From: Streptomyces regalis
GTDB taxonomy: Bacteria; Actinomycetota; Actinomycetes; Streptomycetales; Streptomycetaceae
NCBI RefSeq assembly: GCF_001509475.1
Contig: NZ_LLZG01000187.1
Location: forward strand, 19,568-83,567
Reading direction: 5' to 3'
DNA: 64,000 nucleotides
Positions within the stretch are counted from its first letter, which is position 1, and each line of letters begins with the position of its first letter. The notes under the pieces are model-generated. The model saw only the letters and a program-made list of their open reading frames with translations. It was not told the origin of the DNA and ran no database searches. The position numbers and the translations under genes are program-made. Positions 1 to 8,034 of this stretch are shown here, piece after piece.

Positions 1-876
1 GAGCCCCGGGGCGACGCGCTTGGAGAGGCCGTCGACGACGTGGGTGAGTTCGGGCGCGTGGGCGGCGAGGGGGTCGTCGTCCGTGAGGAAGGACCAGATG
101 CGGTCCTCGACGACGGGGATGTCCAGGGCGCGCACGGCGGCGGCGAGTTGACGCAGCCGCTCGCCGCTCATCGTCGAGGACGTCGGATTGTGCAGCGCCG
201 GCTGGAGGTAGAGCGCGGACAGCGGGGCACTGCGGTGCACGGCGGCAACCGACTCCGCACGCACCCCGCCCTCGTCCGCCGCCAGCGGGACCAGGGTGAC
301 GCCGAGCCGGGCGGCGATCTCCTTGACCAGGGGATACGTCAGCGGTTCGACACCGAGCCGCCCGCCGGGCCGGACGAGGGAGGCGAGGGTGGCGGCGATG
401 GCCTGGCGGGCGTTGCCGGTGAAGAGGAACCGGTCAGGGGCAGGGTGCCAGCCCGGGGTGGCGAGCAGGGCGGCCGCCGCTTCCCTGGCCGCGGATGTGC
501 CGGTGGCGGCGGCCGGGCGCAGGGCCTCGGTCAGCACGTCGGGGCGCAGGAGCGGTGCGAGGGCCGGGGCGAGGAGCTCCGACTGGCCCGGCGCGGACGG
601 GTAGTTGAGCTCCAGGTTGACCGGCGCCACGGTCGCGGCCTCGACGAGCGCCCGCCCGTTCCCCGCCGGAGCGGCCCGCACGAAGGTGCCGCGGCCGACC
701 TCGCCGACAACCAGTCCCCGCCGCACAAGCTCGGCGTACACCCGCCCCGCCGTGGACCCGGCGATCCCGCGCCGCCGCGCGAACACCCGCTGCGGAGGCA
801 GACGTTGACCCGGCTCCAGCCGTCCGGCGGCGATGTCGTCGGCTATGCGGTCGGCGAGACGCCGATAGTCGTCCAC
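1..876 (-). CDS. MocR-type (GntR-HTH + aminotransferase fold) regulator, C-terminus off window
   Basis: The protein starts VDDYRRLADRIADDIAAGRL, a GntR winged helix (residues about 1-65, with RLPPQRVFARRRGIAGSTA and the wing GEVGRGTFV). A linker and a fold-type I aminotransferase domain follow (FTGNARQAIAATLASLV, then HNPTSSTMSGERL and the beginning of a DGLSKRVAPGL lysine region). This is the MocR/PdxR architecture: PLP-binding transcription factors that often control a divergent gene. The GTG start at 876 is chosen because AGGGGG lies 7 bases upstream and the GntR domain begins at once; an ATG 7 bases further upstream is in another frame. The gene runs off the left edge. It is divergent from the alpha/beta hydrolase at 1057, and paired direct repeats in between are its likely operator. 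Family assignment is firm; the ligand and target are inferred. Confidence 0.85.
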   Translation of the reverse strand, partial: MDDYRRLADRIADDIAAGRLEPGQRLPPQRVFARRRGIAGSTAGRVYAELVRRGLVVGEVGRGTFVRAAPAGNGRALVEAATVAPVNLELNYPSAPGQSELLAPALAPLLRPDVLTEALRPAAATGTSAAREAAAALLATPGWHPAPDRFLFTGNARQAIAATLASLVRPGGRLGVEPLTYPLVKEIAARLGVTLVPLAADEGGVRAESVAAVHRSAPLSALYLQPALHNPTSSTMSGERLRQLAAAVRALDIPVVEDRIWSFLTDDDPLAAHAPELTHVVDGLSKRVAPGL

Positions 877-913
877 GAGCCATCCCCCTGACACTCTGCA
901 CCCTGACACCCCG

Positions 914-993
914 GCATCCCGACATCCCGACATCCCGGCATCCCGACATCCCGGCATCCCGGCATCCCGGCATCCCGGCATCCCGGCATCCCG
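914..993. repeat. 8-bp tandem repeat, ten units
   Basis: Ten head-to-tail units of gcatcccg or acatcccg occupy the divergent MocR/hydrolase intergenic region, followed by a partial unit running into the first operator-like repeat. Units 2, 3 and 5 carry A at the first base and the others carry G. The unit length makes slippage likely, so copy number should vary between strains. It increases the distance between the regulator gene and the operator-like repeats. Confidence 0.9.
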
Positions 994-995
994 GC

Positions 996-1049
996 ATTGC
1001 ACCGAGGGCAAAGATCTTATTGCACCGAGGAGTTGGGCCGATCTAGGGT
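996..1049 (+). promoter_or_regulatory. Hydrolase promoter with paired direct repeats (candidate MocR operator)
   Basis: Two identical 12-mers, attgcaccgagg, lie at 996-1007 and 1019-1030, 23 bp apart start to start (about two helical turns) and in the same orientation. The second contains a -35-like TTGCAC at 1020-1025. A -10-like TAGGGT follows at 1044-1049 with an 18-bp spacer, placing the transcription start at the hydrolase ATG (1057), so the message is probably leaderless. MocR-family regulators are known to bind direct repeats near the -35 of a divergent gene. Assignment to this regulator is inference. Confidence 0.7.
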
Positions 1050-1056
1050 CGACCAC

Positions 1057-1836
1057 ATGAGCCCCTTCCTCGCATTCGAGGACAAAGGCGTCGATACCTC
1101 GCTGACTCCCCTTGTCCTGGTCCACGGCCACCCCTTCGACCGCACGATGTGGACCCCGCAGATCGAGACGTTCTCCGCCACCCGCCGCGTGATCGCCCCC
1201 GACCTGCGCGGCTACGGCGCCTCCCCGGTCGTACCGGGGATCACCCCGCTCTCCGCCTTCGCCGAGGACATCGAGGCCCTCCTGGACGACCTGAAGGTGG
1301 ACACCTTCGTCCTCGCCGGCCTCTCGATGGGCGGCCAGATCGTCATGGAGTGCTACGACCGCTTCCCCGACCGCATCCGCGGCCTGGTCCTCGCGGACAC
1401 CTTCCCGGCGCCGGAGACGCCCGAGGGCAAGCAGGCACGGGGCGCCATGGCGGACCGGCTGCTGCGCGAGGGCATGCGCGGATACGCCGACGAGGTACTG
1501 GAGAAGATGGTCGCGCCGTACGCCGACGCCGAGGTCAAGGCCCACGTCCACCGCATGATGACGGCAACGCCCCCCGAGGGCGCCGCGGCAGCCCTGCGCG
1601 GCCGCGCCGAACGCCCCGACTATCGCGCCCTGCTGACCCGGGTCACGGTCCCCGCCCTGGTCGTTGTGGGCGCGGACGACGCCTACACCCCGGTGTCGGA
1701 CGCGGAGGCGATGCACGCCGCGCTTCCCGACTCGACGCTGCGGGTGATCGAGGGGGCGGCGCATATGCCGAACCTGGAGAGGGCGGGGGAGTTCAACGAG
1801 GTGCTGGGGGAGTTCTTGGGGCGGGTGGACGGGTAA
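1057..1836 (+). CDS. alpha/beta hydrolase
   Basis: A 259-residue cytoplasmic alpha/beta-hydrolase fold enzyme. The oxyanion motif HGHP is at residues 23-26, the nucleophile elbow GLSMGG has Ser90, the acid is Asp207 or Asp208 in VVVGADDAYTP, and the catalytic His236 is in EGAAHMPNLERAGEF. The start at 1057 is preferred over an open frame from 997 because the fold begins here and a -10 box sits 7 bases upstream (leaderless). It is divergent from a MocR-type regulator that probably controls it. The substrate is unknown; members include esterases, haloperoxidase-like enzymes and enol-lactone hydrolases. A decayed copy of its last 86 bases lies at 2694-2779. Confidence 0.88.
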   Translation: MSPFLAFEDKGVDTSLTPLVLVHGHPFDRTMWTPQIETFSATRRVIAPDLRGYGASPVVPGITPLSAFAEDIEALLDDLKVDTFVLAGLSMGGQIVMECYDRFPDRIRGLVLADTFPAPETPEGKQARGAMADRLLREGMRGYADEVLEKMVAPYADAEVKAHVHRMMTATPPEGAAAALRGRAERPDYRALLTRVTVPALVVVGADDAYTPVSDAEAMHAALPDSTLRVIEGAAHMPNLERAGEFNEVLGEFLGRVDG

Positions 1837-1920
1837 CTCGTCGCGATGGGCTCGTTGAAAACGGCCACGCCCTGATCTTCGCCGCCGGAGCCCGAAACCG
1901 GCCGGAGCCGCTGCTCAAGG

Positions 1921-2658
1921 TCAGCGAGGAGTAAGGAGGCAGAATTCGTTGCCTTCCGGGTCGGCCAAAACCGTCCAGGAGATTGCGGACTGGTCGATAC
2001 CAGGGACGGTGGCGCCCAAGGCGCGCAGTCGGGCTTCTTCTGCTTCCAGGTCGTCACCGGGGTAGGGGCAGACGTCGAGGTGGACGCGGTTCCACACGCT
2101 CTTGGTGTCCGGGGTGCGGAGGAACTCGAGGTAGGGGCCGACGCCTTTGGCGGATCGCATGGACGCGTGGTCGTCGGTGACCTCGTGCAGCGTCCAGTCC
2201 ATCGCCTGGCCCCAGAACCGGGCCATCCCTCGTGGGTCGGTGCAGTCGACCACCACCGCGGCGATCGGCCCGGTGTCCTGGTAGATCGGGCGGGGCTCCA
2301 GGACGCAGAACTCGTTGCCCTCCGGGTCGGCCATGACCGTCCAGGGGACGTCGCCCTGACCCACGTCGGCGAGCGTCGCGCCGAGATCCTTCAAGCGCGC
2401 GACCAACTCCGCCTGATGGGCGGTCGAGGTGGTGGCCAGATCAAGGTGCACCCGGTTCTTCACCGTTTTGGCTTCCGGGCGGGCGACGATGTCGATGCAG
2501 ACGGCCACGGGGTCGGGGTAGGCGAAATCCACGGGTTCGAGGTTGGTAACGCCGGGCCCCTCGCTGTCGACGCCCCAACCGAGTGCCTCCGCCCAGAACC
2601 GGCCGAGCACGGAGTCGTCCTGGGCCTTCATGTTGATCTGCACGAGTCTTGTTGCCAT
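1921..2658 (-). CDS. VOC (glyoxalase/bleomycin-resistance fold) protein, two domains
   Basis: A 245-residue protein of two similar VOC modules, residues about 1-125 and 130-245. Each contains NRVHLD followed by WTV(M/L)ADPEGNEFC and a terminal PR, so it arose by internal duplication. The repeated His and Glu are typical metal-binding positions of the vicinal oxygen chelate fold. The ATG at 2658 is chosen because MATRLVQINMKAQD starts the first module; the upstream open frame overlaps hydrolase-derived sequence. The family includes lyases, dioxygenases and drug-binding proteins, and no function can be fixed here. It is convergent with the hydrolase and flanked on its promoter side by the hydrolase remnant. 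Confidence 0.87.
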   Translation of the reverse strand: MATRLVQINMKAQDDSVLGRFWAEALGWGVDSEGPGVTNLEPVDFAYPDPVAVCIDIVARPEAKTVKNRVHLDLATTSTAHQAELVARLKDLGATLADVGQGDVPWTVMADPEGNEFCVLEPRPIYQDTGPIAAVVVDCTDPRGMARFWGQAMDWTLHEVTDDHASMRSAKGVGPYLEFLRTPDTKSVWNRVHLDVCPYPGDDLEAEEARLRALGATVPGIDQSAISWTVLADPEGNEFCLLTPR

Positions 2659-2693
2659 GCCGCAGATCCTAGAAGCGGCCGACGACCCAGGCC

Positions 2694-2779
2694 GAGGGGG
2701 CGGCGCACATGCGAACCTGGCGCGTGCGGGGGAGTTCAACGAGGTGATGAGAGCGTTCCTCGCCCGCGTCGGCGCATGA
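2694..2779 (+). pseudogene. Remnant 3' end of an alpha/beta hydrolase gene
   Basis: These 86 bases align with the last 87 bases of the hydrolase (1750-1836): shared ggagttcaacgaggtg, a His codon context GAGGGGGCGGCGCA(C/T)ATG, and a stop at the equivalent place. One base is missing directly after the His codon (atgcgaacc against atgccgaacc), which shifts the frame; downstream it still reads AGEFNEVMRAFLARVGA then stop. No start or body of the enzyme is present. It is best read as what remains of a second, tandem hydrolase copy after deletion or replacement around the VOC gene. Confidence 0.8.
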
Positions 2780-2815
2780 CGCTTCGCGTGCTGCCCCACG
2801 TGCTGTCCCGCCCGC

Positions 2816-3016
2816 TCACGACCCGCTCCAGGCCATGTTCATCAGGGCCATGAGCAGCACGAACGCGATCGCCACCCCCTGGACGACCTTCCCCCAGCCG
2901 GGCATCGGCTCGCCCTTCTTGGCCGCCGACCGGGCCGCCGTGAAGGCGACCACCAGCCCGACGACGGCGAGGGGAGCGAGCACCAGGGTCAGCCAGTTGA
3001 CCTGTACAGGCGTCAT
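2816..3016 (-). CDS. Small two-helix membrane protein
   Basis: A 66-residue protein with two hydrophobic helices, WLTLVLAPLAVVGLVVAF (residues about 9-26) and VVQGVAIAFVLLMALM (about 44-59), joined by the basic loop TAARSAAKKGEPMPGW. Start ATG at 3016 has a strong AAGGAG 7 bases upstream. It is divergent from the EEP-family gene. It looks like one of the small conserved actinobacterial membrane proteins without assigned function. Confidence 0.8.
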   Translation of the reverse strand: MTPVQVNWLTLVLAPLAVVGLVVAFTAARSAAKKGEPMPGWGKVVQGVAIAFVLLMALMNMAWSGS

Positions 3017-3190
3017 CGCGAGTCTCCTTGTTCCACGGCGGTGACCGACGGCTCATCATCGGCACGCACGACCGGGACCCCTCCCCGACTGCCTCAACAT
3101 CTGCCTCCGCGCAACCTCCGCCCCACAGGCCTCGTCCTTGAGGGAGGATTCGGGCATCCCCACCACCCCCCGCGAGCGGAAGGCCGGGAC

Positions 3191-4156
3191 TTGAAGACTG
3201 CGGCTACCTGGTCGGCCGGCCTGCTGTTCCTGGGCGTCAGCGTGGTCGTCGGCTGCCGGGTCGCCGGCATCGACGGCATCACCCCCGTCCCGCAGTTCCT
3301 CGCCTTCCTGCCGTGGCTGCTCGTGCCCGCCGGACTCGGACTGCTGTTCGCGCTGTTCTCACGCTGGTGGTTCGGCGTCGTGTGGGCCGTCGCCCTGTTC
3401 GGGCTGCTGGCCTGGTTCATCGAGCCGTACGGCAAGACCGGTGAGCCGAGTGGGCCCGCGCTCGTCTCCTTCCGGGTGCTGACCTCGAACGTCGAGTTCG
3501 GGCACGCGACCGACGACCTGGTCGCCGCCGTGCGCCGGGAGAAGCCGGACGTCGTGTTCGTCCAGGAGTGCGAGTACACCTGCGACGCCAGGCTCCGGGA
3601 GGCCCTGGGCACCGGCTATCCGCACCGGGCGGCACAGGTGGCGGGCGGCTCGGCGGGCTCGGTCGTCCTCAGCCGCTTCCCGCTCGACCCCGCCGACGGC
3701 GACGGCATCGACGGCACCATGGCCATGCCCGGCGCCGTCGCCGACGTACGCGGGCATGCCGTACGGCTCCAGCTCGCGCACCCGATGCCGCCGCTGCCCG
3801 GCCGGACCGACCTGTGGCGCCGGGAGCTGGGTGAGCTGCGCGACTTCGCCGCCGAGGACGCTGAGAACACCGAGGGCGGCGGGACGCCCCTCGTCCTCGC
3901 CGGTGACTTCAACGCCTCCCAGGACCACGCCGCCTTCCGCCGCATCCTCGACACCGGCCTGCGCGACGCCGCCCGGCTCGCCGGCCACGACCGCACGCCC
4001 AGCTGGCCCGCCCGCACCACCCCGACGTTCGGCGCGCAGATCGACCACGTGCTCCTCTCGCCGGACTTCTCCGCCCGCACCGCCCGCTTCCTCGACCTTT
4101 CCGGCACCGACCACCGCGCACTGCTCGTCGACGTCACGCTTCACCAGCGCCGATGA
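3191..4156 (+). CDS. Membrane-anchored endonuclease/exonuclease/phosphatase family protein
   Basis: About 321 residues: three N-terminal hydrophobic segments (AGLLFLGVSVVVGC, FLAFLPWLLVPAGLGLLFALF, WFGVVWAVALFGLLAWFI) and then an EEP domain with RVLTSNVEFG, VVFVQECEYT (catalytic Glu), LVLAGDFNAS, QIDHVLLS and the terminal GTDHRALLVD. The order and spacing of these motifs match the DNase I/inositol phosphatase-like fold, facing outside the membrane by topology. The TTG at 3191 is chosen because GGAAGG lies 6 bases upstream and the first helix follows; an in-frame GTG at 3041 would add 50 residues without family character. The substrate (nucleic acid, phospholipid or other phosphodiester) cannot be told. 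Confidence 0.82.
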   Translation: MKTAATWSAGLLFLGVSVVVGCRVAGIDGITPVPQFLAFLPWLLVPAGLGLLFALFSRWWFGVVWAVALFGLLAWFIEPYGKTGEPSGPALVSFRVLTSNVEFGHATDDLVAAVRREKPDVVFVQECEYTCDARLREALGTGYPHRAAQVAGGSAGSVVLSRFPLDPADGDGIDGTMAMPGAVADVRGHAVRLQLAHPMPPLPGRTDLWRRELGELRDFAAEDAENTEGGGTPLVLAGDFNASQDHAAFRRILDTGLRDAARLAGHDRTPSWPARTTPTFGAQIDHVLLSPDFSARTARFLDLSGTDHRALLVDVTLHQRR

Positions 4157-4197
4157 GGTCGGCGACGAGCTGACCGAGGGTGCCCATAATGGGCCGC

Positions 4198-6144
4198 ATG
4201 TCCCGCGAGTTCCCCATCGGCCGCACACCTCCCGACTGGCTGGTGCGGAACCTGCGGGCCCAGCCGGCCCCCGTCAACTGGCCGGCCGTCGCGCGCGCCG
4301 CGATCGCGATCGCCCTCCCCCTGGCCATCGGGCTGGCCGCCGGCCGTCCCGCCTACGGCGCCCTCGCCGCCATGGGCGCCCTCAACGGCGTCATCAGCGA
4401 CACCGCCGCCGCGTACCGCGTCCGCATCCCCACCATCGCGATCCCGCAGCTCTTCGGCGCCGTCGGTGTCACCGTCGGCGCCCTGGTGTACGGCCACGGC
4501 TGGGTCGCCGTCGCCGCGGTCACCGGCGTCGCGCTGGTCTCCGGGATGATCTCGACGATCGGCGCGGTCGCCTCCGCGGCGGGGCTGGTGCTGCTGCTGA
4601 CCTGCGTGGTCGGGGCCGGGTTGCCGATGCCGGGCGAGTGGTGGCTGGCGCCGCTGCTGATGTCCGGCGGCGGGCTGCTGGTGCTGGCCCTCGCGCTGCT
4701 CGCCTGGCCGCTCAGGTCGGGGGTGCCGGAGCGGGCCGCCGTCGCGGACACCTACCGGGCGGTCGCCGAGCTGCTGGCGGCCGGGGGCAGCGGCAGCACG
4801 CCGGCGTACGACGACGCCCGGCACGCCGTCACCCAGTCCCTGAACCAGTCGTACGACATCGTCCTCGCCCACCGCGCCCGCCACCACGGCCGCAGCCCCG
4901 AACTGGCCCGGCTGCTGGCCCAGTTGAACGCCATCACCCCGGTCGTGGAGGCCGCCCCCGCCGCGCGCCTGAGCGGCAGCCCGCTCCCGCCCGAGGTTCC
5001 CGAGGCCGTGCGGCATCTCGCCTCCGCAGTGGAGTCCGGCTACACGGGACCGATAGGGCTGCGGCTGCCCACCCCGACCACCGAGACCGCCCGCGCCGTC
5101 GACCACGCCCTGCGCCACGCCGCCGAGGTCGTGGCCGGCCGGGACGTCGACCCCCGCGGCACCGACGACCGCCTCGGCCGACCGGCGGCCCTGAGCGTCC
5201 GCGCCGCGCGCGCCGCCCGCGACGTCGCCCTGTCCGCCGCCTCCTGGCGCTACGGCCTGCGCCTCGCCCTGTGCATCGGAATCGCGCAAGCGCTGGTCTC
5301 CCTCATCCCGGTCCCCCGCTCCTACTGGGTCGCCCTCACCATCACCTTCGTCCTCAAGCCCGACTTCGGCTCGGTCTTCTCCCGCGCCCTGCTGCGCGCC
5401 CTCGGCACGGTCGCCGGGCTGGTGATCGCTGCGGCGGTGCTCGCGGAGGTGCCGCGCGGCTGGTGGGACGTACCGGTGCTGCTTCTGCTCGCGCCGCTGA
5501 TCCCGGCGTTCACCCCGCGCGGGTACGGCTACCAGACGGCCGCCATCACGCCGGTGATCCTGCTCCTGTCGGACGTTCTGAACCGCGCGGGCACCGCACT
5601 GCTGCTGCCCCGCCTGGTCGACTCCCTCATGGGGTGCGCCATCGCGCTCGTCGCCGGGTATCTGCTGTGGCCGGAGAGCTGGCACACCCGGGTCGGCGAC
5701 CGGCTCGCGGACGCCGTTCAGGACACGGCGCGCTATGTGGAGGGTGCCTTCGGGCCGGACGCCGTCGATCCACCGGCCCGCGCCCGGATGCGCCGCCGCC
5801 TCTACCGCAACCTCTCCGCCATCCGCACGGAGTTCCAACGCGCCCTGACCGAACCCCCGCCCACCGGACGCCGGGCGGCAGCGTGGTGGCCGCTGGTCGT
5901 CGCGGTGGAGCGCATCGTGGACGCGACGACGGCGGCACGGGTGCGGGTGAAACACGGGGCGACTCCGCCATCGGCGGCCGAGGTCACCCAAGTGGCGCGT
6001 CAGCTACGGGAGTTGGCGCAGGGCGTACGGGAGGCCGAGACCCTGTACGAGGTCCGTACGGACCTCACCGGCCCGGCGGACAGCGTCCTGGAGCCGCTAC
6101 GGCAAGAGGTGGCGGCAGCACGCGCGATCGCCTCCCCGCACTGA
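4198..6144 (+). CDS. FUSC-family (aromatic acid exporter-like) integral membrane protein
   Basis: About 648 residues with the FUSC layout: an N-terminal hydrophobic half (helices about residues 25-175), a cytoplasmic helical domain (about 180-345), a second hydrophobic half (RLALCIGIAQALVSLIPVPRSYW through ALVAGYLLWPESW) and a soluble helical tail. Relatives export aromatic or p-hydroxybenzoate-like acids, but substrates in actinobacteria are largely unknown. In-frame starts are GTG 4180, ATG 4189 and ATG 4198. The last is preferred because a -10-like CATAAT at 4185-4190 ends 7 bases before it, suggesting a leaderless transcript. It may also be read through from the EEP gene 40 bases upstream. 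Confidence 0.88.
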   Translation: MSREFPIGRTPPDWLVRNLRAQPAPVNWPAVARAAIAIALPLAIGLAAGRPAYGALAAMGALNGVISDTAAAYRVRIPTIAIPQLFGAVGVTVGALVYGHGWVAVAAVTGVALVSGMISTIGAVASAAGLVLLLTCVVGAGLPMPGEWWLAPLLMSGGGLLVLALALLAWPLRSGVPERAAVADTYRAVAELLAAGGSGSTPAYDDARHAVTQSLNQSYDIVLAHRARHHGRSPELARLLAQLNAITPVVEAAPAARLSGSPLPPEVPEAVRHLASAVESGYTGPIGLRLPTPTTETARAVDHALRHAAEVVAGRDVDPRGTDDRLGRPAALSVRAARAARDVALSAASWRYGLRLALCIGIAQALVSLIPVPRSYWVALTITFVLKPDFGSVFSRALLRALGTVAGLVIAAAVLAEVPRGWWDVPVLLLLAPLIPAFTPRGYGYQTAAITPVILLLSDVLNRAGTALLLPRLVDSLMGCAIALVAGYLLWPESWHTRVGDRLADAVQDTARYVEGAFGPDAVDPPARARMRRRLYRNLSAIRTEFQRALTEPPPTGRRAAAWWPLVVAVERIVDATTAARVRVKHGATPPSAAEVTQVARQLRELAQGVREAETLYEVRTDLTGPADSVLEPLRQEVAAARAIASPH

Positions 6145-6151
6145 GCAGGAA

Positions 6152-6186
6152 GGCGCGGCCGCCCCGTGCAGGAGGGCGACCGCGCC
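6152..6186. terminator. Bidirectional hairpin terminator between FUSC gene and snpA
   Basis: Arms GGCGCGGCCGCCC (6152-6164) and GGGCGACCGCGCC (6174-6186) form a 13-bp stem with one C-A mismatch on the plus strand, which becomes a G-U pair on the minus strand, and a 9-base loop. It lies between two convergent stop codons. Confidence 0.75.
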
Positions 6187-6216
6187 ATGTGGGGGGTGGG
6201 TCCTGGAGAACCGGCG

Positions 6217-6891
6217 CTACTGGCGGCCGGCCTTGTGCAGGGCCTTGTCCATCGCGGCAGCGAACCCGTTGGCCCACAGCTGCTCGACCTTGGCCCGCTC
6301 GTTCGCGTCCGGGTTGGAGTTCGTGCAGGACGGGCCGGGGCCGCCGCCCGACATCAGCTCACTGCACGGCCCGTCGTAGTGGTCCGGCAGACCGAGGACG
6401 TGGCCCGTCTCGTGCGCGGTGACGCGAGTCGAGTCGTACTCCTGGTTCTGCGCGTAGTCGAGGAAGATGTAGCCGTTGCCGTGACCGTCGGTCGAGGCGT
6501 AGGAGCCGCGCGAGTCGTTACCCTCGCGGTAGGTGAAGTCGGCGCCGGCGCCCTCCTGGAGCTTCACGTTGGACACCGAGCTGTTCCATATCTGGGTGCT
6601 GCGGGCTATCTGGGCGCTGAACGTGGGCGCGGCGGACGCGTCGTAGGTGACGGTGACGGCCGCGGCCTTCGGGTTCGCGGCACGCTTCTCGGCGACCGAC
6701 TTCAGAACGGCCTGGAAGAAGGCGCGACTGGCGTCGGATTCGGCCGACTTGGCGACGTAACCGGCCTGCTCGGCCTGCACAGGGGCGGCCGGGGCCGCCG
6801 TCGCCGGAGCGACCGTGCCGAAGCCGAGGGCCGCGACACCGAGACCGACTGCCACCGCCGAACGGGCGGACAGGGAAAAGGACATACGCAT
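6217..6891 (-). CDS. snpA: Snapalysin, secreted small neutral metalloprotease
   Basis: A 224-residue secreted protease precursor. The signal peptide spans about residues 1-32 (hydrophobic [16 protein letters not shown] then APATAAPA), followed by a short propeptide. The catalytic site is [11 protein letters not shown] with His160, Glu161, His164 and Asp170, the aspartate-containing variant of the zinc motif that defines snapalysin (peptidase M7), followed by [13 protein letters not shown]. Cysteines in GPCSELM and GPSCTN can pair. The neighbouring divergent LysR gene is the standard partner that activates this protease in Streptomyces. A LysR-type T-N11-A palindrome lies in the shared promoter region. 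Confidence 0.95.
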   Translation of the reverse strand: MRMSFSLSARSAVAVGLGVAALGFGTVAPATAAPAAPVQAEQAGYVAKSAESDASRAFFQAVLKSVAEKRAANPKAAAVTVTYDASAAPTFSAQIARSTQIWNSSVSNVKLQEGAGADFTYREGNDSRGSYASTDGHGNGYIFLDYAQNQEYDSTRVTAHETGHVLGLPDHYDGPCSELMSGGGPGPSCTNSNPDANERAKVEQLWANGFAAAMDKALHKAGRQ

Positions 6892-6969
6892 CGATGACTC
6901 CTAGGTGGGGGGTGAGTCGTCAAGGCGAGTGTCGGCTCCTGTGCGGCGGCTGTGATGATGGCAACCGGC

Positions 6970-6986
6970 GATAGCACGGCCCTATC
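6970..6986. promoter_or_regulatory. LysR-type operator between snpA and its regulator
   Basis: A 17-bp inverted repeat, GATAG-N7-CTATC, contains TAGCACGGCCCTA, which fits the LysR box T-N11-A exactly. It is about 80 bases upstream of the snpA start and about 80 bases upstream of the LysR gene, a position suited to activating snpA while autoregulating the regulator. The assignment follows from position and family knowledge. Confidence 0.7.
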
Positions 6987-7063
6987 AGGGCCCCAATTAG
7001 CAAGGTTCAGGGCGGATTTGTGCGGCTGGTGAAAGCTTTGATTCCGCTTTAGTGTCCGAGGGC

Positions 7064-8008
7064 ATGGACCTCGAGGTGAGACACCTCCGCGCACTGTGTG
7101 CCATAGCCGACACCGGCAGTCTGCACCGGGCAGCCCGCCAGCTGGGCGTCGCCCAGCCGTCGCTCAGCACACAGCTGCGGCGGATCGAGCAGGAGCTGGG
7201 CGGCGCACTGTTCCTGCGCGCGAGATCCGGCTGCCGCCCCACCCCGCTCGGCCGCCTGGTCCTCAGCCGCGCCCGCCCGCTGGTGGCCGATATGCGCGCC
7301 CTGGTCGCCGAGGCGAGGGCCGCCGCGGTGGGCGGCCCGGAGCTGCGGGTCGGCTCGACGGCGAGCAAGGCCCTCGCGGGCTGGCTGCGCCGGCTGCGCG
7401 GCCACGGCCAGGACCCGACCCTCCACATGAACGTCTCCCCGAACGCCCTGCTCCGCATGGTCGCCGAAGGCCAGCTGGACGTCGCCTTCGTCCACGAGGT
7501 GGAGGGCAGCCCCCTGCGCATCCCACCCGAACTCCGCCTACGCGTGCTCATGGAACGCGAGCCGCAGTTCGTGTCACTGCCGACCGACCACCCCGCCGCG
7601 GCGAAGTCGGAGGTCACCCTCCCCGACCTGGCCGAGGACCGCTGGATGGTCGACCCGACGGTCGACGGCGAGTGGGACGCCGTGCAGCGGATGTTCCGCG
7701 CGGCCGGCGTCAACCCCCATGTCCTGCACGGCGACTACTACACGGCGGACGCCCTGGTCGCCACCGGCGAGGTCGTCGCCGTCTGCCAGCCGACCCACGC
7801 CGACAGCCCCACCATGGCGGTACGGCGCCTGCACGGCGACCCGCTCGGCGTACGACTGCTCCTCGCGGCCCGTACGGAGACGGACCTGGACGGCGTCTAT
7901 CCCGCGCTGGAGGAGGCGTACTGGGAGGCGGCGCGGCAGGCACCGGCGTACCGGGAGTGGCTGGAACGCGACGGTGAGCGGCAGCCGCCGGTCCCAGCAC
8001 TCCCGTAA
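7064..8008 (+). CDS. LysR-family activator of the snapalysin gene
   Basis: A 314-residue LysR regulator: winged HTH at residues about 2-60 (VRHLRALCAIADTGSLHRAA, LGVAQPSLSTQLRRIEQELG) and a periplasmic-binding-like effector domain (about 90-300). The ATG at 7064 gives the usual family N-terminus MDLEVRHLRAL; a GTG four codons upstream is possible. Genes of this type lie divergent from snapalysin genes in Streptomyces and activate them. The stop at 8006-8008 is only 26 bases from the stop of the convergent PhoX gene. Confidence 0.9.
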   Translation: MDLEVRHLRALCAIADTGSLHRAARQLGVAQPSLSTQLRRIEQELGGALFLRARSGCRPTPLGRLVLSRARPLVADMRALVAEARAAAVGGPELRVGSTASKALAGWLRRLRGHGQDPTLHMNVSPNALLRMVAEGQLDVAFVHEVEGSPLRIPPELRLRVLMEREPQFVSLPTDHPAAAKSEVTLPDLAEDRWMVDPTVDGEWDAVQRMFRAAGVNPHVLHGDYYTADALVATGEVVAVCQPTHADSPTMAVRRLHGDPLGVRLLLAARTETDLDGVYPALEEAYWEAARQAPAYREWLERDGERQPPVPALP

Positions 8009-8034
8009 GGGCATCTGTTGCCGTCCCTTGTCGA

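Noticed and set aside
40..891. Plus-strand frame of 283 codons at the left edge
   Set aside because: Shadow of the MocR-type regulator on the minus strand, whose HTH and aminotransferase motifs are unmistakable.
914..993. CRISPR array
   Set aside because: The 8-bp units are contiguous without spacers, and no cas genes occur in the window.
3756..6422. An 888-codon open frame overlapping the EEP and FUSC genes
   Set aside because: It is an Arg/Pro/Ala-rich shadow frame produced by high GC; the FUSC frame has helices and family motifs over the same DNA.
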